Under the pieces are notes generated by a model that ran no database searches, was not told where the DNA came from, and saw nothing but the letters and a program-made list of their open reading frames with translations. A DNA stretch of 64,000 nt from Clostridium sp. 1001275B_160808_H3 (GTDB lineage: Bacteria; Bacillota; Clostridia; Clostridiales; Clostridiaceae), in contig NZ_JADNAT010000019.1 of assembly GCF_015550425.1 (NCBI RefSeq), positions 7,680 through 71,679 on the forward strand, read 5' to 3'. The stretch's first letter is position 1, and each line of letters opens with the position of its first letter. Below are positions 55,000 to 63,649 of the stretch, piece by piece. A program made the translations under genes and the position numbers.

Positions 55000-57468
55000 T
55001 TACATTCCTGCAATTGTATAAGTAGAACCTTTCTTAGCTTCAAATGTAATTACGTCTTTATAATTGCAAACATTATTCTTATTTCCAATCTCATTTTCTT
55101 GACTTAAATACTTACTATAATGAACTTCACAAATTCCATCATTATCAGAAATAATATTAACATATATAAGTTTATTATCTTTCCAGCTTATATCAACAGT
55201 ATACCCACCTCTTGCTCTCAATCCCTTCACTTCGCCACTTTTCCATGACTTAGGTATAGCTGGAAGTATTTCTATATATCCTTGGTGGCTTTGAATAAGC
55301 ATTTCTGCTATTCCTGCTGTTCCGCCAAAATTTCCATCTATTTGAAATGGTGGATGTACACAAAATAAATTTGAGTATGTTAGTTTGCTTAATAGTATAT
55401 TTAAATATTTATTTGCTAGTTCTGGTTCTTTTAGCCTTGCATAAAAATTAATTATCCAAGCACAGCTCCAACCTGTATGTCCACCACCTTGTGATAATCT
55501 TCTTGATAGAGTATTTTTGCATGCTTCAATTAAATCTTTATTTTTATACTCTGTAATTTCTTTACCCGGATATAGTCCGAACAAGTGTGAAATATGCCTA
55601 TGACCCGGTTCTTTTTCATCAAAATCCTTAAACCATTCTTGGATACCACCAAATTTATTTATTTTATATTTAGGCAATTTATCTAAAGCCTTTTGGATTT
55701 TCTCTCTAAAGTCTAAATCAATATCTAGCTCATTGCTTACTCTTATTACATTATTAAATAAATCTCTAGTTATAGATATATCCATAGTTGATGATTTACT
55801 TAAACAACAAGCTCTGCCTTCATTATCTAAAAAGTTATTCTCAGGAGATGTTGATGGACATGTATTTAAAACTCCTTTACTATCTTCTCTTAGCCAACTT
55901 AATAAAAAGCTAGCTGAACCTTTTAAAATAGGATAATATTCTTTTAAAAATTCCTTATCTCTAGTAAAGTCATAATGTTCAAAAATATGCTGACAAATCC
56001 ATGGACCTCCCATTGGCCAATATCCCCATTCACAGCTTCCTAAAACAGTATTGGAATATCTCCAAATATCAACGTTATGATTTGCTGTCCACCCTTCACA
56101 ATTAAATTCCTCTCTTGCAGTTTTTTCTCCTGATATACTAAGATCTTTAATCATATTTAATAATGGCTCATGGCACTCTGAAAGATTACAAACTTCTGCT
56201 GGCCAATAATTCATTTCTGTATTTATATTTATAGTATAATTACTACTCCAGGGTGGTCTTACTTCTTCATTCCAAATTCCTTGAAGATTTGCTGGCTCAC
56301 TACCACTTCTTGATGAACTAATTAAAAGATATCTTCCATAATGAAAATAAAGAGTTATTAACCCTAAGTCCTCTTCTCCACTTTTTAATCTTTCAAGTCG
56401 TTCATCAGTTGGTAGTTCTTCTATATTTTCTACTTCTCTGTCCTTACTTTCTTTTAATATATTTTGCCATTGTCCTTTTGTATTTTCATTTTTTCTTTTA
56501 CTTTGTCCTTTTTCATTTTTATTTTCATTTTCATTATTTCTATTTGCTTCTTTTCCTAGACGAAATTCCACTCTATCAAATAACTCGCTATATTCCTTAA
56601 AATGATTATTAAATAGTTCATCATAGGATAACTTTTCTGCATTATTTATGATAATTTCGCTTAAAGCCTTTTCATCTCTTCCTGCCGAACCTTGCTTTAT
56701 ATTAAATTCTTCAAAGTTAGTACTTGCTGATAATATTAAAATTGCTTCGCTTGAATTTCTAACTTCTAATATATCTTCATTAACATTTACTTTTCCATCT
56801 TTATTTTTAATCCTTATCCTTGTACAGAATTTTGTTCCTAGCTCATTATTTTCATCATAAATTATGGTTTCATCACTTACGTAACTAGGCAAAATCTTAA
56901 TTGGTGCTATCCCTTTTAAAACAAGTCCAATATCTCCATCTTTATTACTCTGACTTTTTAATAAACTATTTAATCTTATATCAAAATTAAGGCTTTGATC
57001 TTTAGTTGAAGTTATCTTTATTACTAATACCTTATCTTTTGCAGAAACAAAGGCTTCTCTTTTAAATTCTGTATTTCCTATATTATATTTAACTGTTACC
57101 AAAGCTTTATCTAAATCTAATTCTCTAGTGTAATTAGAGTATTTTTCATCTTCATAATAAAAATCTAAATATAAATCTCCAAGTGGTGCATAAGATTCTG
57201 TATATCCAGAAAGCATTTTTTCATTCATTAGCTTTTGTGCTTCAAAATATTCTTCTTTATCAATTAATTCTCTTGCTTTATCAAGATATTTTTTTGCTTC
57301 ATAATTTGTTTTATCTTTTGGAATACCAGTCCATAAAGTATCTTCATTTAAGGCTATTCTCTCTTTAAATACATCACCTAAAACCATTGCTCCTAATGAT
57401 CCATTTCCAAGAGGAAGGGCTTCTACCCATTCCTCTGCTTTTTCTTTATACCATAATCTCTTACTCAT
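55000..57468 (-). CDS. Alpha-L-fucosidase-like GH95 with charged insert
   Basis: 822 residues, no signal peptide. The N-terminal domain opens with KAEEWVEALPLGNGSLGAMV, as in GH95. Catalytic-region motifs include WTANHNVDIWR, GGPWICQHIFEHYDF (candidate acid Glu) and FQIDGNFGGTAGIAEML (Asp of the Asn-activated water system). Known members remove alpha-1,2-L-fucose (or L-galactose) with inversion. At about residues 303-345, an Asn/Lys/Glu-rich insert (NENENKNEKGQSKRKNEN) interrupts the linker before ELPTDERLERL. Last gene of the GH31-GH3-GH95 run, 10 bases after GH3. Confidence 0.9.
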   Translation of the reverse strand: MSKRLWYKEKAEEWVEALPLGNGSLGAMVLGDVFKERIALNEDTLWTGIPKDKTNYEAKKYLDKARELIDKEEYFEAQKLMNEKMLSGYTESYAPLGDLYLDFYYEDEKYSNYTRELDLDKALVTVKYNIGNTEFKREAFVSAKDKVLVIKITSTKDQSLNFDIRLNSLLKSQSNKDGDIGLVLKGIAPIKILPSYVSDETIIYDENNELGTKFCTRIRIKNKDGKVNVNEDILEVRNSSEAILILSASTNFEEFNIKQGSAGRDEKALSEIIINNAEKLSYDELFNNHFKEYSELFDRVEFRLGKEANRNNENENKNEKGQSKRKNENTKGQWQNILKESKDREVENIEELPTDERLERLKSGEEDLGLITLYFHYGRYLLISSSRSGSEPANLQGIWNEEVRPPWSSNYTININTEMNYWPAEVCNLSECHEPLLNMIKDLSISGEKTAREEFNCEGWTANHNVDIWRYSNTVLGSCEWGYWPMGGPWICQHIFEHYDFTRDKEFLKEYYPILKGSASFLLSWLREDSKGVLNTCPSTSPENNFLDNEGRACCLSKSSTMDISITRDLFNNVIRVSNELDIDLDFREKIQKALDKLPKYKINKFGGIQEWFKDFDEKEPGHRHISHLFGLYPGKEITEYKNKDLIEACKNTLSRRLSQGGGHTGWSCAWIINFYARLKEPELANKYLNILLSKLTYSNLFCVHPPFQIDGNFGGTAGIAEMLIQSHQGYIEILPAIPKSWKSGEVKGLRARGGYTVDISWKDNKLIYVNIISDNDGICEVHYSKYLSQENEIGNKNNVCNYKDVITFEAKKGSTYTIAGM
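56480..56565. repeat. Short-repeat DNA encoding the Asn/Lys/Glu insert of GH95
   Basis: On the coding strand GAAAATGAAAATAAAAATG and two AAAAGGACAA blocks recur in an A-rich stretch. Typical slippage-prone sequence; the frame is kept. Confidence 0.55.
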
Positions 57469-57478
57469 AAGTCACCAA

Positions 57479-59722
57479 CTAAAATTTATATTGATTTTTT
57501 ATATTTATAGTTTCCTTTAATCTTAAATCAGCTGAAGATGAACCAAGAATTATGTTAAAATATCCTTCTTCTACTATCCATGAATTTATATCTTCCTTAT
57601 AAAATGCAAAAGCATTTTTATCTAAAATTATAGTGACTTCTTTTGTTTCTTTTGGCTCTATATATACCTTTTCAAAGCCTTTTAATTCAATATCGGGTCT
57701 CTTTTCTGTAGCTTCAACATCATTTATATATAATTGAACAATCTCTGCTCCTGCCACATCTCCTATATTTGTTATATCTAAAGTAACCATTACTTTCAAA
57801 CCATCTTCTAGTGCTTTTTCTAGATTCTCTTCTAATTCTTTTTCTAAGTCATTTTCTAATTCTTCTTTTAAGCTCTTTTCTAATGATTTCTCTAAATTAC
57901 CTTCTACCTCTTGTATATTATCTCCCATTTCATTTACTGAAACTCTTAAATTATCATAAGCAAAGCTTGTATATGATAGACCATGTCCAAATGCAAATAA
58001 TGGTTCTACATCATAACTTGAGAAATATCTATATCCAACAAATATACCTTCATCATATCTAACCTTATCAGAACCTGGGAATTCTCCAATGCAGTGTGCT
58101 GGTGAATCTTCTAATCTTTTTGGAATAGTAACTGCAAGCTTTCCTGATGGATTAACATCTCCAAATAGAACCTCTGCTAAAGCTACTCCACCTTCCATTC
58201 CATTGTATGAAGTATGAATTATTGCTTTTGCTTTATCCTTAAAACTTGACATATCTACTGGTGAACCTGCTGTTATTACAACTACTGTATCTTTATTTAC
58301 CTTTAATAATTCTTCTATTACTTCATATTGATTATATGGAAGTAACATATTTGTCTTATCATTGCCTTCACTATCTATATTTACTACATCTTCTTCTTTA
58401 TTTGAATGTAAGGCATTTTGATATAATTCAAAGTTTTCCTTAATATGTTTTAATCCACCTACAAATATTACTGCATCAGAATTTTTAGCAAGTTCAATAG
58501 CTTCATTTAATAGATTTTCTCTTTCATCTTCTTTAAAAGTGTATCCCTTAGCATATTTTACTTCTGTATTTCCACCAAGCTTCATTTTTAAACCAAGAAG
58601 TGGAGTTACTTCATATAAAGCTTTAATTTCTGCTGATCCGCCACCTAATGAATGTCTTATATCAGCATTTTCACCTATAACAGCAACAGTCTTTATTTCT
58701 TTTTCATTTAATGGAAGTACATTTTCTTCATTTTTTAAAAGGACTATTGATTCTCTTGCTATTTCCAAAGTTTTTTCTCTATTTTCATAACTATTGTATG
58801 TTCCTTTTTTTCTATCATCAGAAAACATATTTAATTTATACATTAACTTTAAGATATTTCTTATCTTATCATCTATAACTTCTTCTTTAATTAATCCTTC
58901 TTTCACAGCCTTTATCATTGGGTTTGCAAAGAAGTATTCATCAAAGTTATAAGTTACAGACATTTCTATATCCATACCTGCTTCTGCTGCTTCTTTAGTA
59001 TCATGAATTCCAGACCAATCTGATACTAATACTCCATCAAATCCCCATTCATCCCTTAAAATCTCTTGAAGTAACTTTGGATTATGAGCACAGTAATGAC
59101 CCCATATTTTATTGTAAGCAGACATCATTGAATAGGCACTTCCTTCTTTTACTGCTGCTTCAAATGCTGGAAAATAAATTTCTCTTAAAGCTCTATCACT
59201 AACTACAACATCTACATTTAATCTTTCTGTTTCTTGATTGTTTACTGCAAAATGCTTAACACAAGCTGCAACATCATTATCTTGAACACCTTTAATATAA
59301 GGTACAGCCATTTCCTTTGTTAAGTATGGATCTTCTGACATATATTCAAAATTTCTTCCACATAGTGGACTTCTAATAATATTTATTCCTGGAGCTAATA
59401 TTATATCCTTACCTCTTCCCCTTGCTTCATTTCCTAATACATAACCTTCTTTATAAGCAAGTTCTCTATTCCAAGTTGATGCTAATGCTGTATTAGATGG
59501 AAGATATGAAACATAATCATCGCTATAACCATATGGAACCCAACTATTATCAGGAAACTCATTTCTCACTCCCATTGGACCATCTGCCATTTTTAAAGGT
59601 TTAATTCCAAGCCTTTCTACTCCTTCTGTTCTAAAAAGCCCAGCTCCATGTATCATTCCAACCTTTTCTTCTAAAGTAAGCTTACTTAATATTTCTTCTA
59701 TATTATTTTCATTAACTTTCAT
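57479..59722 (-). CDS. Beta-glucosidase GH3 with Leu-repeat insert
   Basis: 747 residues, cytosolic. GH3 barrel with nucleophile D235 in VLVSDWSG, KHFAVNNQE substrate loop, then the alpha/beta sandwich (VVITAGSPVDMS) and a C-terminal fibronectin-III-like domain (VTLDITNIGDVAGAEIVQLY). Just before that domain's second strand, residues about 603-640 are a repeat with Leu every fourth residue (LEKSLEKSLKEELEND and on), predicted helical and absent from typical relatives. GGAGG before ATG. It probably frees glucose from de-xylosylated xyloglucan oligosaccharide. Confidence 0.93.
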   Translation of the reverse strand: MKVNENNIEEILSKLTLEEKVGMIHGAGLFRTEGVERLGIKPLKMADGPMGVRNEFPDNSWVPYGYSDDYVSYLPSNTALASTWNRELAYKEGYVLGNEARGRGKDIILAPGINIIRSPLCGRNFEYMSEDPYLTKEMAVPYIKGVQDNDVAACVKHFAVNNQETERLNVDVVVSDRALREIYFPAFEAAVKEGSAYSMMSAYNKIWGHYCAHNPKLLQEILRDEWGFDGVLVSDWSGIHDTKEAAEAGMDIEMSVTYNFDEYFFANPMIKAVKEGLIKEEVIDDKIRNILKLMYKLNMFSDDRKKGTYNSYENREKTLEIARESIVLLKNEENVLPLNEKEIKTVAVIGENADIRHSLGGGSAEIKALYEVTPLLGLKMKLGGNTEVKYAKGYTFKEDERENLLNEAIELAKNSDAVIFVGGLKHIKENFELYQNALHSNKEEDVVNIDSEGNDKTNMLLPYNQYEVIEELLKVNKDTVVVITAGSPVDMSSFKDKAKAIIHTSYNGMEGGVALAEVLFGDVNPSGKLAVTIPKRLEDSPAHCIGEFPGSDKVRYDEGIFVGYRYFSSYDVEPLFAFGHGLSYTSFAYDNLRVSVNEMGDNIQEVEGNLEKSLEKSLKEELENDLEKELEENLEKALEDGLKVMVTLDITNIGDVAGAEIVQLYINDVEATEKRPDIELKGFEKVYIEPKETKEVTIILDKNAFAFYKEDINSWIVEEGYFNIILGSSSADLRLKETINIKNQYKF
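57806..57905. repeat. 12-bp tandem repeats in the GH3 gene
   Basis: On the coding strand about nine units of the form NNNTTAGAAAAN (for example GAATTAGAAAAT, GACTTAGAAAAA, GCACTAGAAGAT). They encode the Leu-x3 repeat. Confidence 0.8.
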
Positions 59723-59749
59723 AACTAATCCTCCACTTTATTAATTTAA

Positions 59750-59836
59750 AATTGATAATGGCCAATTGAGAATTACGGTTGAAATTCTTACAGAACGTCC
59801 TTAGTTCTCAATTGTCAACTGTCAATTCTCAATTCT
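59750..59836. repeat. Copy of the dispersed AATTGAGAATT / ATTGACAGTTGAC repeat
   Basis: Contains ATTGATAATGGCCAATTGAG, then GTTCTCAATTGTCAACTGTC and AATTCTCAATTCT. The outer AATTGAGAATT and AATTCTCAATT are inverted, so it can fold. Lies between the GH31 and GH3 genes. Confidence 0.65.
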
Positions 59837-59840
59837 AATC

Positions 59841-59877
59841 TAGCCTCAGCAAAAGTTGTTAGCTTATACTGAGGCTA
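59841..59877 (-). terminator. Hairpin after the GH31 gene, without a T run
   Basis: TAGCCTCAG and CTGAGGCTA form a perfect 9-base stem about 18 bases past the stop, with a 19-base loop. No T run follows leftward, so it may protect or partly end the transcript rather than terminate fully. Confidence 0.5.
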
Positions 59878-59894
59878 TATTTATTAATATAAAT

Positions 59895-62237
59895 TTATTT
59901 TAAGGTGCATATTATTTTTGAGTTTTTATTAGCTGGTGTTAATCTAACACCTCTCTTTTCGATTGTAACATCTGCTCCCTCGATCTTTTCAACATGGAAA
60001 ATACCATTTAATAAGATGCTGTAATTATTGTTTGCTTCTATATCAAAAGTAACTACTTTATTATTTCTTAATGCTTTAGCTTTTAATACCACTTCTGCAT
60101 TTTGATTTAATACTTCTGTATAGGCTTCCTTATTATCTACTAAATCAAATACTTCTAAAGTAACATCCTTGCCATAATCATAGTTAGGAATATTATTGTT
60201 TGCTCCTACTGCAACTATGCTGTTTTCTTTAACCATCATTGGAATGCTTAGGTAGTCATGCTTTTCTCTTACCCATCTTCCACCTTCATAAGCTTTTCCT
60301 GTTATAAAGTTAGTCCATTTTCCTTTTGGTAAATAGTATTCTGCTATTCCTTCTTCATTAAATATTGGAGCTACTAAAATATTATCTCCAAGCATATATT
60401 GTCTATCTAAGTATCTGCAAGCTGGATCATCTTGATTTTCTAATATCATTGATCTCATTACAGGGATACCTTTAATTGATGTATCGTATGATGTCTTAAA
60501 TAAATATGGCATTATACTACATTTTAATTTTGTAAAGAATCTAACTACATCACATGATTCTTCATCATAAAGCCATGGTACTCTATAAGATGTACTTCCA
60601 TGTAATCTGCTGTGAGATGATAAAAGCCCAAATGCTGCCCATCTCTTATATACATCTGGTGTTGAAGTACTTTCAAATCCTCCAATATCATGGCTCCAGA
60701 ATCCAAAGCCTGACATGCATAGTGATAATCCACCTCTTAAGCTTTCTGCCATTGATTCATAATCTGAAGTACAGTCTCCTCCCCAATGTACTGGGAATTG
60801 TTGTCCACCTGCAGTTGCTGACCTTGCAAATAATACTGCTTCATTTTCACCTTTAACTTCTTTTATAACATCAAAAACTACCTTGTTGTATATTTGTGTA
60901 TAGTAGTTGTGCATCTTTTCTGGATCTGAACCATCAAAGTATGTGCAGTTTGTTGGGATTCTTTCGCCAAAGTCAGTCTTGAAGCAATCAACTCCCATAT
61001 CCATTAATGCTTTTAATTTATCTCCATACCATTTGCAAGCTTCTGGATTTGTAAAATCTACTATTGCCATTGCAGGTTGCCACATATCCCATTGCCATAC
61101 ATCACCATTTTTCTTTTTAATAAAGTATCCTTTTTCTTTTCCTTCTTCAAATAATGAAGATTCTTGAGCTATATATGGGTTGATCCATACACAAATCTTT
61201 AAGCCTTTTTCTTTTAATCTCTTTATCATTCCTTCTGGATCTGGGAAAACCCTATTATCCCATTCAAAATTACACCAATTAAAGTCCTTCATCCAGAAAC
61301 AATCAAAATGGAATACATGAAGTGGAATATCTCTACTTGCCATTCCATCAACAAATTCATTAACTGTTTTTTCATCATAATTAGTAGTAAAAGATGTTGT
61401 TAACCATAATCCAAATGACCAAGCTGGAGGTAACGCAGGTTTACCAGTTAAGCTTGTATAATTTTCTAAAACTTCCTTCATATCATTTCCTGTGATTATA
61501 TAATAATCCAAACATTCTCCAGGAACACTAAATTGAACTTTTGTTACTTGTTCTGATCCAACTTCAAATGATACTCTTTCTGGATGATTTACAAATACTC
61601 CATACCCTTTATTTGTTATATAAAAAGGTATATTCTTATAACTTTGCTCTGTACTTGTACCACCATCTTCATTCCATATATCTATGGATTGTCCATTTTT
61701 AACGAATGGAGTAAATCTTTCTCCGAGTCCATATACTGCTTCTCCAACTGATAAGCTTAATTGATCTCTCATGTATGTTTCAATATTGTCTTCATCTAAG
61801 AATTTTGTATTTGTTTCTCTAAAATATGCTGCACTTCTATTTGCACTCTTTGTTAAATACTTATCTCCATTATAGAATTCCATTGAAAAATTATTTTTAT
61901 CTATTTTTACATTTAAATCTCCAGATTGTACTGTTATAAATTCTTCATTTTCTTCTGTAAATATATTCTTATTATCTTCCTTCACTTCAAAATATGGTCC
62001 CACATCTTGTGCTCCCATATAATGATATGATCTTATTCTAAGAACATTTTCTAATGGTGAAGAAATTTTATAGGTAATAACTGGCCCCCCTAGTGTATCA
62101 CCTCTATGATTTATTCTATTACATGGTGTATGCATAGTTAAAACCTTTTCATTTTTAGCAGAACTATATACTTCTTGTGGACTAAATCTAGTTATTCCAT
62201 CTTTATTTAACCAACAACCATTACTAAACTTCATCAT
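59895..62237 (-). CDS. Alpha-xylosidase GH31 (YicI-like)
   Basis: 780 residues, no signal peptide. The nucleophile is the Asp of CFKTDFGERIP (about residue 420), and the acid/base is the Asp of HWGGDC 66 residues later, the same spacing as in YicI. Other family motifs are WSFGLWLTTSF, GFGFWSHDIGGFES and FGLLSSHSRLHG. The KTDFGE context marks the xylosidase subgroup rather than glucosidases. It would remove the terminal xylose from xyloglucan oligosaccharides. First gene of the leftward glycosidase run. Confidence 0.92.
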   Translation of the reverse strand: MMKFSNGCWLNKDGITRFSPQEVYSSAKNEKVLTMHTPCNRINHRGDTLGGPVITYKISSPLENVLRIRSYHYMGAQDVGPYFEVKEDNKNIFTEENEEFITVQSGDLNVKIDKNNFSMEFYNGDKYLTKSANRSAAYFRETNTKFLDEDNIETYMRDQLSLSVGEAVYGLGERFTPFVKNGQSIDIWNEDGGTSTEQSYKNIPFYITNKGYGVFVNHPERVSFEVGSEQVTKVQFSVPGECLDYYIITGNDMKEVLENYTSLTGKPALPPAWSFGLWLTTSFTTNYDEKTVNEFVDGMASRDIPLHVFHFDCFWMKDFNWCNFEWDNRVFPDPEGMIKRLKEKGLKICVWINPYIAQESSLFEEGKEKGYFIKKKNGDVWQWDMWQPAMAIVDFTNPEACKWYGDKLKALMDMGVDCFKTDFGERIPTNCTYFDGSDPEKMHNYYTQIYNKVVFDVIKEVKGENEAVLFARSATAGGQQFPVHWGGDCTSDYESMAESLRGGLSLCMSGFGFWSHDIGGFESTSTPDVYKRWAAFGLLSSHSRLHGSTSYRVPWLYDEESCDVVRFFTKLKCSIMPYLFKTSYDTSIKGIPVMRSMILENQDDPACRYLDRQYMLGDNILVAPIFNEEGIAEYYLPKGKWTNFITGKAYEGGRWVREKHDYLSIPMMVKENSIVAVGANNNIPNYDYGKDVTLEVFDLVDNKEAYTEVLNQNAEVVLKAKALRNNKVVTFDIEANNNYSILLNGIFHVEKIEGADVTIEKRGVRLTPANKNSKIICTLK

Positions 62238-62596
62238 TAATCACATCCTTACTCTTATTTTTCACCTTTTATTTGGTGTTAATATTAAGCTTATTTTAGT
62301 TTTATCTTACTTTTGCTTTATATTTTTCACAATTTTTCTTGCAAACTTTATGCTTATTTATCTTATTTATCTTTTGCAAATTTCTTTTCATACTTTTTGA
62401 AATTTATCTTAAGTTTTTGAGAATCTCATATGCCTTTAAGAATATTGTTATTTACCTCTTACAACATTTCTCTTACAACATTTCTCTTACAACATTTACA
62501 TCATCATTATAGCTTAGGATTTAGCTTGCATATACCTAGTAAATTCTATATGTTTTATTGTAATAATTAGTGTTTAGTAAAAGGTAGACAAAAAAA
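62238..62596. other. Gap upstream of GH31 with a 14-bp tandem repeat
   Basis: About 360 bases. CTCTTACAACATTT is repeated perfectly three times at 62456, 62470 and 62484. Otherwise pyrimidine-rich on the plus strand. It should contain the GH31 promoter, which I cannot place. Confidence 0.6.
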
Positions 62597-62639
62597 TATA
62601 ATGAAGACACTTGATTTTTACTTAAATGTCTTCATTATA
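62597..62639 (-). terminator. Terminator of the bile salt hydrolase gene
   Basis: On the minus transcript TATAATGAAGACA-type arms (62597-62612 with 62624-62639) pair, followed by TTTTTTT. Confidence 0.8.
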
Positions 62640-62659
62640 CCTATCCTAATATTAGTATT

Positions 62660-63649
62660 CTAATTTTCAAAATTTATAAGTTGCTTATCTCTATATTCAA
62701 ATATCTTTATTTCTGTAGCATCTAAATTTTCTTTATTCATATCAATTGCATTTATTGTACTATTGTTATAAGTATTGTAATAGTAGATTCCTTTTTCTTG
62801 AATCATACAAGAAGTATATTGTGTTATATCATTAAGATTTTGTGGAGTAACAACTGCTCCTTTTACCATTGCCACTGAGTTTAATATATGAAAAAACTCA
62901 GATATTGCTGATATATAATCATCTCCAACTACTGCATTACTTCTTAAAAAAGTAGCTTTTACAAATCTTGATGGTGATGAAAAATCTCCTGGAATTCCCC
63001 TTCCTCCTGCACCTTGACCCAAAGCTTTTAATTCTACATCTCCCCATTTTATTTCAGATGGCTGATGAGAAGATACTCCAATATATTGAGTTAAGTTAGT
63101 CATATGCCAATCAAAGGTTGGAGCATTAGTTAAAATTCCTATCTTATTCTCAAATATATTAAGCCCACTCTTTGTATTTTCTACAACTATACATTTACCT
63201 TTTGAATCATATATAATCCAATGAAGTGTTGGCAAAGGTACATTTTCATTTACAGGCCTTGCTACTAAATTTAACCTCTCTAAATGACCCCTTAAATCTT
63301 CAATATATTCAAAATTTCCTAAAGCCCATAGTATTAAATCATATGGAGGAATATTTATCTTTCCATCTACAACATCATCTTCCCAATAAGCATATCCAGG
63401 AAAGTTCAATCCAGCACAAGCTAATCCTTTTTCATTCATTGCTTCAGCATAACATGGATGTCCGTCTATTATAGTTCCCATTCCAATCATCGCATATTTA
63501 GTATTTACCCTTTCATTTGTAGCTCTATTTTTATAGCTAAAATTTCTAGGAACAAGTGCTACTGATTGTTTAAAAGAAACCTCTATATCCATATTTCTCC
63601 CAAATAAATGATATCCTTCTTTTGTTTGTAAAGTTAAAGCTGTACACAT
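62660..63649 (-). CDS. bsh: Bile salt hydrolase (choloylglycine hydrolase)
   Basis: 329 residues. An Ntn hydrolase whose nucleophile Cys2 is exposed when the initiator Met is removed (MCTALTLQT). R18 and D21 (FGRNMD), the Asn in AGLNFP, the Asn in LTNAPTFDW and the Arg in SPSRF complete the active site. As recalled, the C. perfringens enzyme matches along the whole chain, including GIYYYNTY and NAIDMNKENLD near the end. It cleaves glycine or taurine from conjugated bile acids in the cytoplasm. AGGAGG precedes ATG. Single gene with its own terminator. Confidence 0.95.
   Translation of the reverse strand: MCTALTLQTKEGYHLFGRNMDIEVSFKQSVALVPRNFSYKNRATNERVNTKYAMIGMGTIIDGHPCYAEAMNEKGLACAGLNFPGYAYWEDDVVDGKINIPPYDLILWALGNFEYIEDLRGHLERLNLVARPVNENVPLPTLHWIIYDSKGKCIVVENTKSGLNIFENKIGILTNAPTFDWHMTNLTQYIGVSSHQPSEIKWGDVELKALGQGAGGRGIPGDFSSPSRFVKATFLRSNAVVGDDYISAISEFFHILNSVAMVKGAVVTPQNLNDITQYTSCMIQEKGIYYYNTYNNSTINAIDMNKENLDATEIKIFEYRDKQLINFEN

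Noticed and set aside
57811..58062. 83-codon rightward frame opposite GH3
   Set aside because: Leu/His-rich shadow of the 12-bp repeats, no initiation signal.
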